Source: Trametopsis cervina
Taxonomy: Eukaryota > Basidiomycota > Agaricomycetes > Polyporales > Irpicaceae
Direction: 5' to 3'
DNA length: 64,000 nucleotides
Assembly (NCBI GenBank): GCA_022385755.1
Contig: MU278382.1
Span: 63,832-127,831 of the forward strand
A program made the translations under genes and the position numbers. Position 1 is the first letter of the stretch, and the number at the start of each line of letters is the position of its first letter. The notes beneath the pieces are model-generated. The model saw only the letters and a program-made list of their open reading frames with translations, ran no database searches and was not told the origin of the DNA. Shown here in pieces: positions 1 to 12,186 of this stretch.

Positions 1-95
1 GAGGAAAGAGGAAAGAGGAAAGAGGAAAGAGGAAAGAGGAAAGAGGAAAGAGGAAAGAGGAAAGAGGAAAGAGGAAAGAGGAAAGAGGAAAGAGG
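1..95. repeat. (GAGGAAA)n heptanucleotide tandem repeat
   Basis: About 13.6 uninterrupted copies of the 7-mer GAGGAAA run from the first base; the left limit is outside the window. The tract sits where the leaders of genes A-D have a non-expanded polypurine stretch (for example 11858-11900), so it is a local expansion in the leader of a further DUF6535 unit to the left. Read on the minus strand, it has no stop in any frame. Confidence 0.95.
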
Positions 96-160
96 CCGGC
101 GGATATAGCTTGTGTGTACGACGGAGGAGCGCTGACACGAGGGGAGTGCGCGCATCTCAT
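96..160 (-). promoter_or_regulatory. Leader of DUF6535 unit 0 (gene itself lies left of the window)
   Basis: This stretch matches the leaders just upstream of genes A (about 11900-11964), B, C and D, including the shared GCTGACACGAG at 131. By comparison with gene A, the start codon of unit 0 would lie near position 13. The heptanucleotide tract fills that place, so the start must be off the left edge. Whether unit 0 encodes an intact gene cannot be judged from here. Confidence 0.6.
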
Positions 161-328
161 ATGGAAATGGTGACTGACTGCTGCTTGCAGACATCCACCT
201 CATTCGTGCTTCTCTACTTGCGTCTTCCATGCCATTTTGACGTCGGAATCGACGCGCGACCGTCCTTCTTCGTTGCTCATCGCACACGCATCCGCCATGT
301 TGCAGACCCTGTACGACCATATCAGTAA
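161..328 (+). other. Leader-divergent small ORF, copy in S0
   Basis: A short plus-strand frame starting MEMVTDCCLQTSTS runs away from the DUF6535 leader. Its ATG is half of a CATATG whose other half is the upstream ATG of the DUF6535 leader. Frames with the same beginning occur at 11965 and 25328 but have different ends, and this copy stops first (TAA after PYQ). No domain is recognised. It may only reflect DNA-level conservation. Confidence 0.2.
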
Positions 329-3151
329 GCCCGCCTGCCCTTACAGATGATCCAGAGCTCACATATCGCCAGATGCCGTTAGGGCGATGTTCATGAAAAC
401 CGCATACAGCACAGTCGCACAGGAGAGACTTCAACAGTTAGAGGTCGCTGCAGTGCTCACGCCACAATGCGGGCGCTTGATGCTGCGGCTCAGTGTTGCC
501 GTCGGACCGAACCGCAGATCTGGCCGGCGGCTTCAATACAGTATGCACGCCTGACGCTTGACGTCGGGCGATCACCACCAGCCCCGCACTTCCAGGCTGC
601 CCCGACAGCTCACCCCAAGTACCTCTCATATTTGCCTCTCAGCAATCCGTATGCAGTTATGCAAACTTACCTCCTCGCAGGCCACTTTAGCAGATGGGGC
701 TGGGGGTCCGGGAGTGGGTTCCTGGTCGAAAAGATTATCGAGTGAGTTGCTCTGTTTAGGTTGTCCAATGTTTCTGATTTTACTGGATGCACATCAACTT
801 GGTCCATCCACATACGATTACAACCCGTGGTCTGTGATCGTGTCTCTTGATCGCTGCGTGGGTACGGGAGCATTTCGTGCGACATCATGGCGAACTTAGG
901 TCTATGCTCGCGTCGTTCAGGCTGCGAGGCAACGGCGCGTGTATTATCTCTTCTCGTAGCTAATGATCGAGCAATATGACTTATTTTCACAGTGCGAGGA
1001 AACTTTTATATCGCCTGATGCGTGCCTCTTTGCGCTCCGACTGCAGCGTCCCCTCATGCGTGCATCTGTGTAGTCAAGGAACTACTTCTGATCTTATCGC
1101 ACCCCTCCGCGTCTATGCCCTTCCCCTAGATCCCTCTCATCGACTGCCTGCTGCTGTCCTGAATATGCACCGGCTTCTAGCACACTACATGGTACCATTC
1201 CTTCGGCATTCTGACTACAGACCAGGACCCAGCTACAAAAGACAATCTACCCCATCGGCACCACCGTCCAGACCCGACTATGGAGCGTTGCATGGTATTG
1301 CTCTCAATAACCCTGCGATGTTGAGATGCAGTGCTACACCTGTCATGTCGCGGTTTTACCGTCGCTTCAACCACTCGTCGCGCTGTTCTAATCGTCATGC
1401 TGTGCTGGCTACACAACCTCGGCTCTCTGGAAGAACCAAGCTGCCTCACGCCTCATCGAATGCGCCAATTTTAGCACACATGCCGCAATGTCTGCTAGGA
1501 ATACCGCATACGGTGACACTCTGCGCACAGCCTCCAATGCCGCTTGCCCACCTCAGTATCCGACTTGTTTGCAGCCGCGTCATGCAACCCACCATTGCCC
1601 AGCTCTCACCCAAAACAACCTGCGGCCCCAGCTTCTGTCTTGCCCGCCCGTCAGGATGAAAGACGTGGCACGTCGGGTCTCCGGGTGCCCCTCGTAGCAA
1701 CGCTCTTCCTGAGCGGCACTCTCAGGACGCCGGATACACAAGACAAGGTAGAAAGCAACAGATATGGACGCGGCGTAACGGTGGGTTCAATCGTGCTTAC
1801 CGCTCAATGACAGATATCTTGCACCAGTTGAATCGGAGACCTTTGTTTTGTCCAATCCCAGCCGCAAACCCTCGCCGTACCTCGGGAACACCGCCGTAGG
1901 AGCTGACAAAATTGAACCGACTGATCCATGTCTCGTATGCGGCGCGTCCAGGGTGAGTGCTGTGCGCGATGATGAACTTCGTTATCAGAAACGATAACGC
2001 GTTGCTCGCAACGCCACTTTCCATGTTCCTGGGAACCATACCTCGGCCGGACAGGCTCTGCGCACGGAACGCTTCACAAGAGAAGGGAGACAATTCTGTT
2101 CCGTACTCGAACGCCAGGCGTGCTGCTTACGTGCTAACATACAGGCAGCATTCTGATGCTTTAGACACAAAATCGCCCGTCCCGTCTCCTTCTAGGTCGG
2201 CTACAGATAGTTGTTGCGCGGGGTTGATGTTGCATATGTTCACATCAAGGCCTTCTCTTCAACGGATGTCATGTTAGAGCTGCGACAGCGTAAGGAGTCC
2301 GTTTTCAGGAAGGCCAAGCAATTCTGAGTCCGCACTCGTTTAGGGAACACGTCGAATTCCTCACCCTGCAGCGAGAGAAAACCTCTTTCAGCATCTTCGG
2401 GCCTCCTCTTCGTCTTTAGACGTACTACACAGAACCCTCGTGAGTCTCTGCACAGGCCACCGTTGAAGCTGGTCCCCAGCTCGGTTATTCGTCAGATGAA
2501 CAGGTCAGCAAGATTCCCCGCGACTAATGAGAATATCTGGATTCAAGATCGTCGAGAGGGGTTCCTCCTGCGGATCGACATAGGATTGCCTTTCCCTGCA
2601 TACGGTCCCTCAACATCTGCCATGGTGGAACTCAAGAGCATACCATAGAGCAATTGCATACAACACGGTCTTTGGCATCGCGCGCCGCCAAACAAAGTAT
2701 TCTTAATCTTGTCACATCCCTGACGTTTCAATCCGTGAAAACCTTGATCACGCCGCGCCCGGTCGACCCAATCCTTTGGTCTCTCAACCACCGTCACCAT
2801 GCGGCGCAGGCTCTTCTGTCCTTTGTCAATGTTCTCCTCAGAGGGATGCGTAACTGCATGTTCTTGTAGTGCTCAGTAGATAGTTCCAATGATCAATGTC
2901 AATTCTCAGTCCGAGCCAGTGTAAAGCCTACCTGCTCGCCCGCTAGTGTTCAATCAACATACACACGAAGGCAGAAATCCTCGGCCTCGCGTTCTGCTCG
3001 TGTCTGCTTCAGGTTGCCTGCGTGAGATCTCGCCTTATGCCTGACCATGGGGTTGCCATATTTCGCTGCCGCCTGGCCTCGCTCAAGACCACCTCCTGCT
3101 CTCCACCATCGCGCTGGGGGTGAAGTTTGCCGGTTTCCAATGGCTGTGCAT

Positions 3152-3223
3152 ACACAAACGCGACTGCACGCAAGATGACGACGCTCGTGGCGTCATCACC
3201 CTCACATACAGTCGCGTTTGTGT
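3152..3223. repeat. Spacer hairpin H1, copy in S0
   Basis: The perfect 15-bp inverted repeat ACACAAACGCGACTG / CAGTCGCGTTTGTGT (3152-3166 and 3209-3223) encloses a second inverted pair, GATGACG / CGTCATC (3174-3180 and 3191-3197). Transcribed RNA could fold into a long, interrupted stem. Related hairpins sit at the homologous points of S1 and S2. Confidence 0.8.
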
Positions 3224-6200
3224 GCTGTGCGGACGTGTCACCATGCGGACGCCGCCGCTCCTTGTCGGTCATACGCTCTCGCTCCCAGATCCGCGCAAGC
3301 CGTGAAGGGGGCAGATTTACACGTGAACCCATTCCCTGAAGCTGCACTTATGGCATGCATCTTCGTTGATGACACCCGCATCGACCATGGATATCTTCCG
3401 GACGAGGCGAGATAACCGGCTTCGGAGAAGGCCTTAGGTGCATGCGAGGGACTGGGGGATAATTGCTGAAGTCGACACATTCAAGCTGAGCGCGCGACTA
3501 CATCCGGTACGCCTGATCGATCGGCAGCATGACAACGCGCGTTGAACAGGAATGGGCAGGCATGGGAAGGGTTGATACTTGACAAACATGGCAAGTTCGA
3601 GTGTGGGCGGGGGCTCCATACCGCAGCTAAGGGTGCGCCACACGCCGAAATTTTGCTGTGTGAATCCCAGCTGGTCCCCCGGTTATGTGAAGTTGAGGCT
3701 CTTGTATACTATGACCCAACCCTCGGTCCGTTCTTGTCGCTGGACGCCATGCGGATGGCACATAATCTATAAGAAGTGCAGAGTACGTCAGCGCACCGTT
3801 CAAACAGCATAAAGTACAGACAATGACAGTCCGTCGCTCATCGCTGAGAGAGCGGGTGTAGGTACAGGCAACCTTGTGTCCCTCGATATACGCCGTGACG
3901 AGACTGTAGAGGGTGAAATCAATCGGAAGGGTGAGCCGGAGTTTTGGAGTCAAATATGCGTCCCGCACATCCTGTGTCTATGTGTACTCACCTTTTGTGC
4001 ACGAAAAAGCCGGAGCACGAGCCTTGCGACGTCCACAACTTGTCACAGGTAGCCGCCTTATCGACGACGTACCTCCGCCACCTGAGCGCGTCCGCAATGA
4101 TGTGCAAACAACTGGTGCAGCTAGACGTGTCCCTCGAATTCGACGGGGCTATGCAGGTACTGGGACCGGTCGTCAGCACGTTTCAAGCAAATCCTAGCCA
4201 CGTTCAGTGTGTCAAGACCATGGACGGAGTACATCTCACCTACCGTCCGTTCGCCTACGTTACACAGCTAACGCGTAGGACAGATGGGAAAAAGGGCCAT
4301 GGAGACGAGCATTGTGTTAAGCAGAGAGTTGGTTCGACAGGATCTGCAGGTGGGTATGTGAGATGCGCAGTAACATGGGACGTCGTGGTGGACAGCGTGG
4401 CGGAAAGGAGCGGAGAGGCAGTGTTATTCGATGCACAGCATCCAGGGCATGAGCCACGTTGAATGGATAGGACGTAAACGTCGTAGTAGACGCGGGAAGG
4501 GGGCCATTAGGGGACATGAGATCGGCTAAACGTTGAAGATGAACCGGAAGGCACGAGGTGAGTCCGTAGTGGTGAGGCACCAGTGCAGGCGCATCGCACA
4601 GGAACGTAGAACTCACCGACGTCGGTATCGCTCATCCTCCTCGCACTCGTTCAGCGCTCCACCCTTCCCTTGGTACGACCATCATGGTCAAAAGCGCATG
4701 TGTCGGTAACTTTGAGCCGTCAGACATAGTATGACAACGCTGGAATAGAGATCTCACCTCGGCCATCCTTTCACCACAGTCTCAGGGCTATTGACGGTCC
4801 AGGTGGAGTGCTCGACGTGCTGTCAGGTTGTACAGTAACATGGTGAGTGATGCATTCAAAGATCGAAGGCGGCCGATCTGACCTGAAGTGCGCACGCCAC
4901 AACGCCCGCGCTTCCATTGCGCTGACGACCTCCCTCCACCTTCCGTCTCATCATCATCCCTGCACCACTCGATCGACGCCCAATCGCAAGCCTATCTCGA
5001 CATCTCGGCCCGACTTATGACACTCGAGCCGCATGCCGCGTGTACTCATCACGCTTCTACTTGGAGCCGTGGATCGCTTCCATCACCTTCACCTCGCGCC
5101 ACATCCCTCGATCCTCACCTCACGCCCCAGCATTCCTTCCTCTTCTCAGCCACCTCTCAACGCCACGCATACGAGCCCTCTACCGTCCACATGCCTTAGC
5201 CCCGATCCTGTCGCCGCGTCCTCCGGGAGTCTCGTCAAGGGCCGAGCCGCAACTGTCTTTTGATCACAAGTTCAATACCAACCGCACGCACCGTGTCGGT
5301 GCTGTCAAGATCGCACTTCATTTACGTCAATCGGCCGGAGGGCGGGGGGTGCGTTTGTCGGTTCTTTTGCTGGGGCTATGATCATCGTTGGTGCGTTGTT
5401 TGATCTTCTCTGAGGTTGTAGTCAGTTATCGTGCAGGTGCGCATTCTACGTCGCAATTCTCTGCGGGCTGTTCGCCGTCAACCTTCGATTCACCTCTGGG
5501 TCTCTCAATCGACCCCACCAACGCCACCCTTCTCACATTGGCCCACATCACTCGATTGGCACAGAAAGCTGCTCACGCCGAGTGTTGCGTTCTCTCAAGA
5601 ATCACACCTCTTCCAGCCACGCCCTCGTACATCCCAAACGCCAGCTAAATAAACGCGATCTGTCCCACCAGCCTCACCCTCCTCCTCGCGGCCGCCGCCG
5701 AGAACACTCTTGCCAAAGAGTGACACCGCCTCTACCTCGTCGTCGTCGCCACTCCTCTAGATCCTCTTGTTGCTGCCCACCCGGAATCCTCACACATAAC
5801 TCCCTGAGTCGGCAACTGCTTCTATCTTGACAGCCGTGATTCTCTCTCGTCTACCCATCGGTTCTTTGCCCACGGCTGTCTGCATATATTCAGCGGGATA
5901 TTTGTGGTGTAGTGCACGCTGCTCCCGCTATGGACTCTTCGACGCCATCCCTCGCCCGTACCTCAGTGTCTGGCTCATGAGTGGTCGCGCCAAACGATCC
6001 TTCATCCATGGGTCCAAGACAGGCCTTGTGCTTGTGATTCGTTCCCTCTGAGGATGTGCGCTGTCTGCGATAGGCTGTTGCGTTGCGGGATGTGATCCGT
6101 TGTCGGTATATTATACCGTTTGTCTTACTACCTGTCGTGTGCTCACTCCCTTCTCAGACCCGCCGCAGCCACAATGTTCACGTGGAAAAATTGCAAATAC

Positions 6201-6478
6201 AAGGAAGTTGCGTTTTTTCTTGGCGCTGTGTGCATGCGTTAACTACCGGATATGGGATGCACCGAGTTTATGAGAAGAGGGCTTGGTAACGGCATCAATG
6301 GCAGCGGGAGTAGTGCCACGATCATGCTAGTGAGTACAACTGTGCAGCTGCCTACGGACCAAAGGCTCCTCTCCAAAACCTCAAGCGCTGCACAATCCAT
6401 GTCAACGGGCCACTGCGAGACATACCCCACGTACCCCAACGACCAGCCGAGGAGGTGGAGCCTCCGCGCGCACAAGAA

Positions 6479-6531
6479 CGCGGGTGTATGCGCCATGACG
6501 ACGACGACGTCGTCATTGTCGTCGTACACTC
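6479..6531. repeat. Spacer hairpin H2, copy in S0
   Basis: The core at 6495-6513 is a near-perfect palindrome (ATGACGACG, one base, CGTCGTCAT), flanked by a weaker outer pair GTGTA / TACAC. The right flank (CTCGCGTT, CTGCTCTGCGGATG) resembles the right flank of H1 (GTCGCGTTT, CTGTGCGGAC), so H1 and H2 look like diverged copies of one palindromic element. Confidence 0.75.
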
Positions 6532-7940
6532 GCGTTCCTCTGCTCTGCGGATGTCATCTCCCAAGGCTATCTCCCATCACACCGCGGCCACTTCAGTATA
6601 CACCCGCCCTTTGCCCACTAGAGCTTTCTGGATCCGCAGGTAAAGTCGAACAGGGTCCGTACGAAACGGAATGCAGACTCATACGCAAATGTAATAACCG
6701 CGCAAATAGGCTTGTTCAGCGACGTCAACTCAGAGTCTCTGAGTGCAAGCACATGGTTGACAAGATTGCGGAGACGTATCCGCGGACGGACTCAGGAGCA
6801 GACGAAGGGTAGGCTCGCGTTTTTCAAATCCACCGCACACTCGACATACCCAGTACATCACGCCGACGACACGATGCTGCCTGTTGCAAGCAAGCGGGGG
6901 AAGACGAACGTCGTTTGGACCCTCTACGCGAGAAAGACATCGGCGTCGGCGTTGGCATAGGACGTCAATACAACAGCACCCACGACCCAGACTCCGGACA
7001 GGAGTGTCTCGGGCGTATGTGCGAACGCGCTGCTCGCCCCAAGACTACGTTATGTAGTGGTGGTGCCGTCAAGGCGATGTCCTGGGGCTGCTTGTAGTGG
7101 CTGGTACCACGAGCAGCTAAATGTGTTGAAGGCTAGACGATGGACATTACGTGGTCGCGAGCAGAGAACGTGCTGTGGGAAGTCGTGTCGATTGAAATTG
7201 GTGAGGTGTTGATAACAGAGCATCGCTCCAAGCTGTGAGCGCACAGCGTCACCTTGAAGGTATGTATCATCTTTGCAGTGTCCGGAGCCGGGACTATGCA
7301 CTTCAACAACCGCGATGCCCCCTCTCCATCGAATATACAACGGTTCAATTTCCTGCTCGCAACGGCTAACTTTCCACAAGCCATGCCGCCTGCTTCAAGA
7401 TGCGTGTCACTGCCTACTACCACGTCTAAGGCTACACATGCTGCCTCAGAAGCTCAGGTTGCCCGTTTATTCACCGTACCGTTCGTCTCATTAGATTGTT
7501 AGCATAGTATATCTCTGACCGCGCATGGAGCTCGTAGGTTTTGCATCCAATGTTCCAAGACTGCGTGTGCAATTTCTGTGCCTCTTCCGTGGCATTTGTA
7601 GCCACAACGTCTTGCGCACCTGCATACAAGGGCACTGAGGAATCACGACAGTGTGAAAGAAGACTATCCTAATTCGTGCGAGAGCAGCGAAAGGCAAGCA
7701 GGGTTCCCTTAGTACAGCGACCAACATGCTTTACCTACAGCTTTTGTATTATGAGTCGTAGTATATAGGGCGCATGTACCTTAACTATTGACCAAGATAT
7801 CCACGTATGTACAACATTGAAACTCCACGCCTCCGCAAATATGAACCACATTGGCGAGACGACTTTTATAAACGGCCGTATACAGACAAGTTTGGTTAGC
7901 CTGTCCGGCATCGCTTGTGCGCGAATCTGCATGAATAAAA

Positions 7941-10900
7941 TCATGGATGATCCCCACCGCCACCGTCCTCTGCTCCCTCGCGAGTAGACACGTTTCCGTC
8001 CCCGTCTCGAGACTGATCCCCGTCATCATCCCCCCGTCTCACGCTGTGTACAGGCCCACTATGTCTCCTGCTTACCATCCTCCCGCTTGTGCCTCCTGGA
8101 TCCGTTGCCTCCGCGGTGTCACTTCCAGACGGCCCAGCGGCGTTTGTGGACTTCTTGATATCCTCGTCGACAGAGGAGCGCGTGTTGAATGATTCTTCAC
8201 GCAAGCTTTCGCGGCGTAAGGTTTCTGGAGGCTGGTCAGGCTCGCTAGGGTGTGCGTATAACGAGGATGAGAGTGTGACGGCCGGCGCGGTGTATGAATC
8301 AGTAGTGGTGTTCTCCATATCTGCCTCGGACTGATAGTTGTCAGCTTTGGGGACCGCGCCAGACGTGTCTAGGGAAGCTGCTGCGAGCCATTAGTGGGAG
8401 GCATCCTGACGTTCAAGACCAGAAGACTCACCTGAATGTGTGCCTCCTTCGCTGTCCCCAGACGAGAGATCTTGCGAGGAAGGGCCTTGAGTGACAATAA
8501 CGGCCGGCGGGGAAGGTGCGTCAGACGTGGTGGCATCTGGAGCTTGTGCAGGACGTCTTCCAGGTAGCTGCTCATCGCGGTTGCTGGTGTCGCTGCCTGC
8601 AGCCTCCACCTGGCATGTACCGGTCACATCTTCGCCAGGAACGGTCGTACCTGCAATAACCATTGATTCCTCAATCGCAACGGTCACCACTGGTCTCTCG
8701 GAACGTATGAACACTTCACCACCGCTGGAGTCAGTATCTTCAGCCGGAAGTTTAGCAAGGAGAGCCTCTGCCAACATCTGGGCGGCAGTCGATAGGTTGT
8801 GGAGTGCATGGACGTGAGAGCCGAGGTGTCGCAACGGATTATGGGTGCCAGCCGCTGTGACGTTGGGTGTTGACGAGGATGCACTATCGTACAGTGCAAA
8901 TCAGCATACAACTAACTAGAAACTAAGAATACGTACGCGTCGTCCACCGCGGGTGCCATCAACTCTTCACTATTCGCGTTCTGCATCTCGATTGAAGCCT
9001 CGATTTGACTGTGCCGATTATGACCGTCGATGGGGACGGGAGAGGCTTCATCGACTGGCGCATCCTCATCCCCAACTACCGAATCACCTGACTGTGAGGT
9101 GCTCACTTCATCGTCGCTCCCCACGTTGGACATCGCAAGCGGTGTGACAGGTGCATGTGGTATAGCGGTTCCTTTGGCCTGGCTTTGAGCATTGGCAGAG
9201 AACTTGTTGAGGCGTCGAACGCGCCAGAGTCGAAGGTATGACTCCTCCTCAGAAGCTGGATGATGAGGGTTGGGGTTGATGTGCAGGAGTTCCGAGATGA
9301 ACTCATCCGGGACGGGAGAGTCCTCCGAATTGAACGTCGCGAGCCATTCCGTGTATTCTTTATCGTCGTCCGAGTTGTCAGTTCCATCGACATCTTCGAT
9401 CCAGAGAAAACAACGGTTGACAAGATCCCTAGCAGCATCGTAATCTTCCGCCTGAGTCCGCTGCACGAGCTGCGTCAAAGCGTCGAAGACATCGCGCCAG
9501 GCTGGGACCAGCTTCAAAGCCCGGACGCCACGGTGATTATTCCATAATGACCTGCAGAGATCCCTACAGAGGGCCAGAGCCTTCTCTCCATCAATCTCGG
9601 GCGTGGGGTCGGAAGCGAGGGCTGCAATGGCGGTCTTGATGTTTGACAGGCCTGGCCGAGTGAAGAGGTGAGAACGAGCTGATGCAGAATGAATGATAAC
9701 GCACCTTCTGCGTCAAGGCCACCCTGAGGCACAAGATACTGCGATGGGTAGAGTCGGTAGTTGAAGCACGAGACCCAAAACTTCTGCAACATCTTGCTTG
9801 ATTTGACTGCCATACGTGGGATACCACCGAATTCGTCGATGTGCTCCGCGACGGCCATCAATTTGACGATGAGCGAGACGGTGTTGCCCCACGCCGTTTC
9901 ACGAGAACGACCATTTGATGATCCGGCAGCCGAGGTGGCGCTATCCGACTTGAGTCGTTGTGTCAGCCAAGCAACGGTGGGACCAAGTGACTCCTTGTTC
10001 AGTATATCGCTCCATGACATGGATTGTCCTGGGTGGAACGAGTCAGGAACTCCCAGTTCGCCGAAGTACACCCCAAGGAACGACTCCAGTCGTGAGACCG
10101 ATGTGCTGAGATCGAAGTCGCGTTGCTCGAGACGTCGGCAGAGCAAGGTGAGCAGTGATCGCAGTGCCGGTACAGACTTGGAAGGTTCGCAGATCTCTGC
10201 AAGTCGTATCGAATCCCCGCCATCAAGGCCTTCGAGCCAGCGAGGCAGCTTAGTCGGAGGTTGCAGGAGTGAGACGGAGAGTCGAAGGAATATCGCCCAC
10301 CGTGCCGGCCCAATATCATTTTTGTCAGGATTAAGAAGGGGAAACCAAACGCCGGCTTGAACTTGAAGCGAATCGATGTAGTCGAGAACGTTGTGGACCG
10401 CAGCCAAGGCACGTGGTGTCAAGTCCTTCAAGTCAATAAACCCTGGCTCGCTCAAGACGGTGTCAACTGACAGCCGATTTCGAATCAAACCCAGAGTGAA
10501 GGTGATGGCATCCTGCCACTTGACTTTGCTCTGTATTACCACACGTGAGATGGTGACCTCGACGACCTCATCGTCGCCGTGCAATCTGTCCGCTTTAAGC
10601 AAGTTTTCAAGATCTTGAGTATCCGTTTTGATTGCGCTCAGTTCGTCGTGTGGATGTGCTTTGTCGTCCATGCTGACCAGAGCCTCAGTTGCCCATGTGT
10701 TAATAATTGCGGACATTGCGCCAATGAAGCTCGAGTGTCGATCCAGGTGTTCACGGACAGCTGTCAGTTTATGTGCTGCCTTGGTCCAGAGGTGCGACAA
10801 ACCGGACTGAGCCGTAGATGGCCATGCACAAATGGCTCCCCAGATGCTGTGAAGGAGTTCGGACCACGTTCTGCCGTCTGCCAGCTGCTCCTCTCCATCT

Positions 10901-11817
10901 GCAGGTTGCTCCTCCTTATCCGCGGAGATGGTGACCAATGTTTGCAGCGTCCTCTTCCAGACAAGTCGCAGCCCGTTCCTTGTGAGTGCTGTTAAGGAGC
11001 CGAGCGCAGGCGTCTTGTAAGGACATCGGGCTGAGAATACAGGCAAGATGGTGGCGGCGATGAAGAAGAATGCCCAGGCCGATACAAGAGGAAACGCCGT
11101 ATTCTTGACACTTGGGTGTATGTCTGCCGTGAAGTAGCAGAGACCGACGAAAAACAGTGCGAGCGACATCTGCAGAAGGAAAGGGAGTGCAGATGCGATC
11201 TCTAGAACATCCCAGTCCTGAAGTGCGAGCCTCCGGAAGAAACGGATGCGCATCTTGTAGAGAGCAAATGAGGTTGTCGAGGCGGTGTATCCGCGAAGCC
11301 ATTGTTTGACACAGATTGCGAAGGAGGCGGTGGCAAGACTGACGATGAGACTGGCAGTCCAGAGGATGTTGACGACAATCGCGTTGTGCGACGGTTCGAA
11401 CTGCGGAAGAGACGTGGGAGCGGGTGTCGTGCTGTTGATGAAGCTACCTGTGATGGTGTAGCTTGCAGCCTGGATAGACATGCCTGTCATGATAAACACC
11501 ATCGAGTCCGCGGGGCTGGCTTGTAGTAAGGAAAATGACATGGCAACAAAGCCTGCCAACACGGCGGAGAAGAGACCGATCTGGGCAGCATACAGTGAGA
11601 ACACGGATAGCGCACAAGAAAAAGGTGGGCTTACAAAGACAAGGAGTGCATCCATATCCTCCTTGTATCCTTGAATTTCCTCTTTGTCGAATTCTTCGAC
11701 GCCGCTCTGGACGCCGGCCCAGCCAATAGTAGGTGCAGGGCGGGAGACGACGTGGGTGGGGTTGCCCTCTGTGCCCAGTGGTGCTTGCGGCGCACCGGTC
11801 GCAGACTGATCTGCCAT
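7941..11817 (-). CDS. DUF6535 membrane protein, gene A
   Basis: Five exons: 11817-11635, 11580-9705, 9651-8937, 8883-8432 and 8380-7941, giving 1221 aa. Introns are 54, 53, 53 and 51 nt, all GT-AG, and their places are confirmed by the other three copies. The N-terminal 60 residues are soluble. Four hydrophobic segments follow, at about 62-81, 128-151, 192-212 and 223-244, with KQWLRGY after the second and RCPYKTP after the fourth. This is the DUF6535 pattern of Agaricomycete membrane proteins, whose function is unknown. A long cytosolic-looking part holds conserved blocks near 446-460 (LTPRALAAVHNVLDY), 592-607 and 734-753. Exons 3-5 end in a Ser/Asp/Glu-rich, probably disordered tail. The ATG at 11817 has G at -3 and +4. 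A second in-frame ATG 49 codons upstream (11964) is in poorer context. Intron 1 is a multiple of three and stop-free only here, so its retention would add 18 codons. Confidence 0.85.
9025..9170. other. 146-bp tract identical to gene D (possible gene conversion)
   Basis: Within exon 3 of gene A, these 146 bases are identical to 46978-47123 in gene D, while sequence on both sides carries several differences. Genes B and C, which lie between A and D, are unalike here at protein level. Recent conversion or unequal exchange is the simplest reading. Confidence 0.75.
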
Positions 11818-11964
11818 AGCGGACGTCAATCTAGGAGCGGCAGAGTGGGGCTGTGGCGGTGGGGGAGAAGGGGAAGGGAGAGAGGGAAGGGGGAAGAGGC
11901 CGGCGGATATAGCTTGTGTGCACGGCGGAGGAGCGCTGACACGAGGTAAGTGCGCGCATCTCAT

Positions 11965-12186
11965 ATGGAAATGGTGACTGACTGCTGCTTGCATACGTCC
12001 ACTTCATTCGTGCTTCTCTACCTGCGTCTTCCATGCCATTTTGACGTCGGAGTGGATGCGCAACCGTCCTTCTTCGTTGATCATCGCACACGCATCCGCC
12101 ATGTTGCAGACCCTGTACGACCATATCAACAAGCGCACCTGCCCTTACAGATGATCCAGAGCTCACATATCGGCAGATGCCGTTAG
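11965..12186 (+). other. Leader-divergent small ORF, copy in S1
   Basis: This plus-strand frame begins MEMVTDCCLHTSTS at the CATATG shared with the upstream ATG of gene A. It continues past the point where the S0 copy stops and ends HIGRCR. A donor-like GAG/GTAAGT lies just before it (about 11943-11950). It has no recognised domain and could be untranslated leader of a divergent transcript. Confidence 0.2.

Larger units (their letters stand above)
161..7940. repeat. Spacer S0 (type I), no convincing gene
   Basis: This is a long intergenic stretch, homologous in order to S1 and S2. About 161-2870 matches 11965-14740 and 25330-28070. About 2910-4850 matches 15740-18030 and 29160-31430, with internal gaps here. 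About 4850-7740 matches 18040-20830, 31430-34170 and 42740-45420. S0 lacks a block of about 0.9-1.0 kb present in S1 (14740-15735) and S2 (28070-29160). Many short frames exist on both strands, but none shows a recognisable domain. Contents worth noting are the recurrent module at about 205-345 and the hairpins at 3152-3223 and 6479-6531. Confidence 0.75.

Noticed and set aside
1..95. CRISPR-like regular repeats
   Set aside because: The repeats are contiguous 7-mers without spacers in a eukaryotic setting. This is a microsatellite.
3956..4462. Long plus-strand frame (about 170 codons) with counterparts at 17128-17655 and 30557-30961
   Set aside because: The counterparts are open over similar lengths, but base changes fall about evenly on all three codon positions. 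The S1 copy has no ATG at the equivalent place, the S2 copy is frameshifted near the end, and no domain is recognisable. It is probably conserved spacer DNA.
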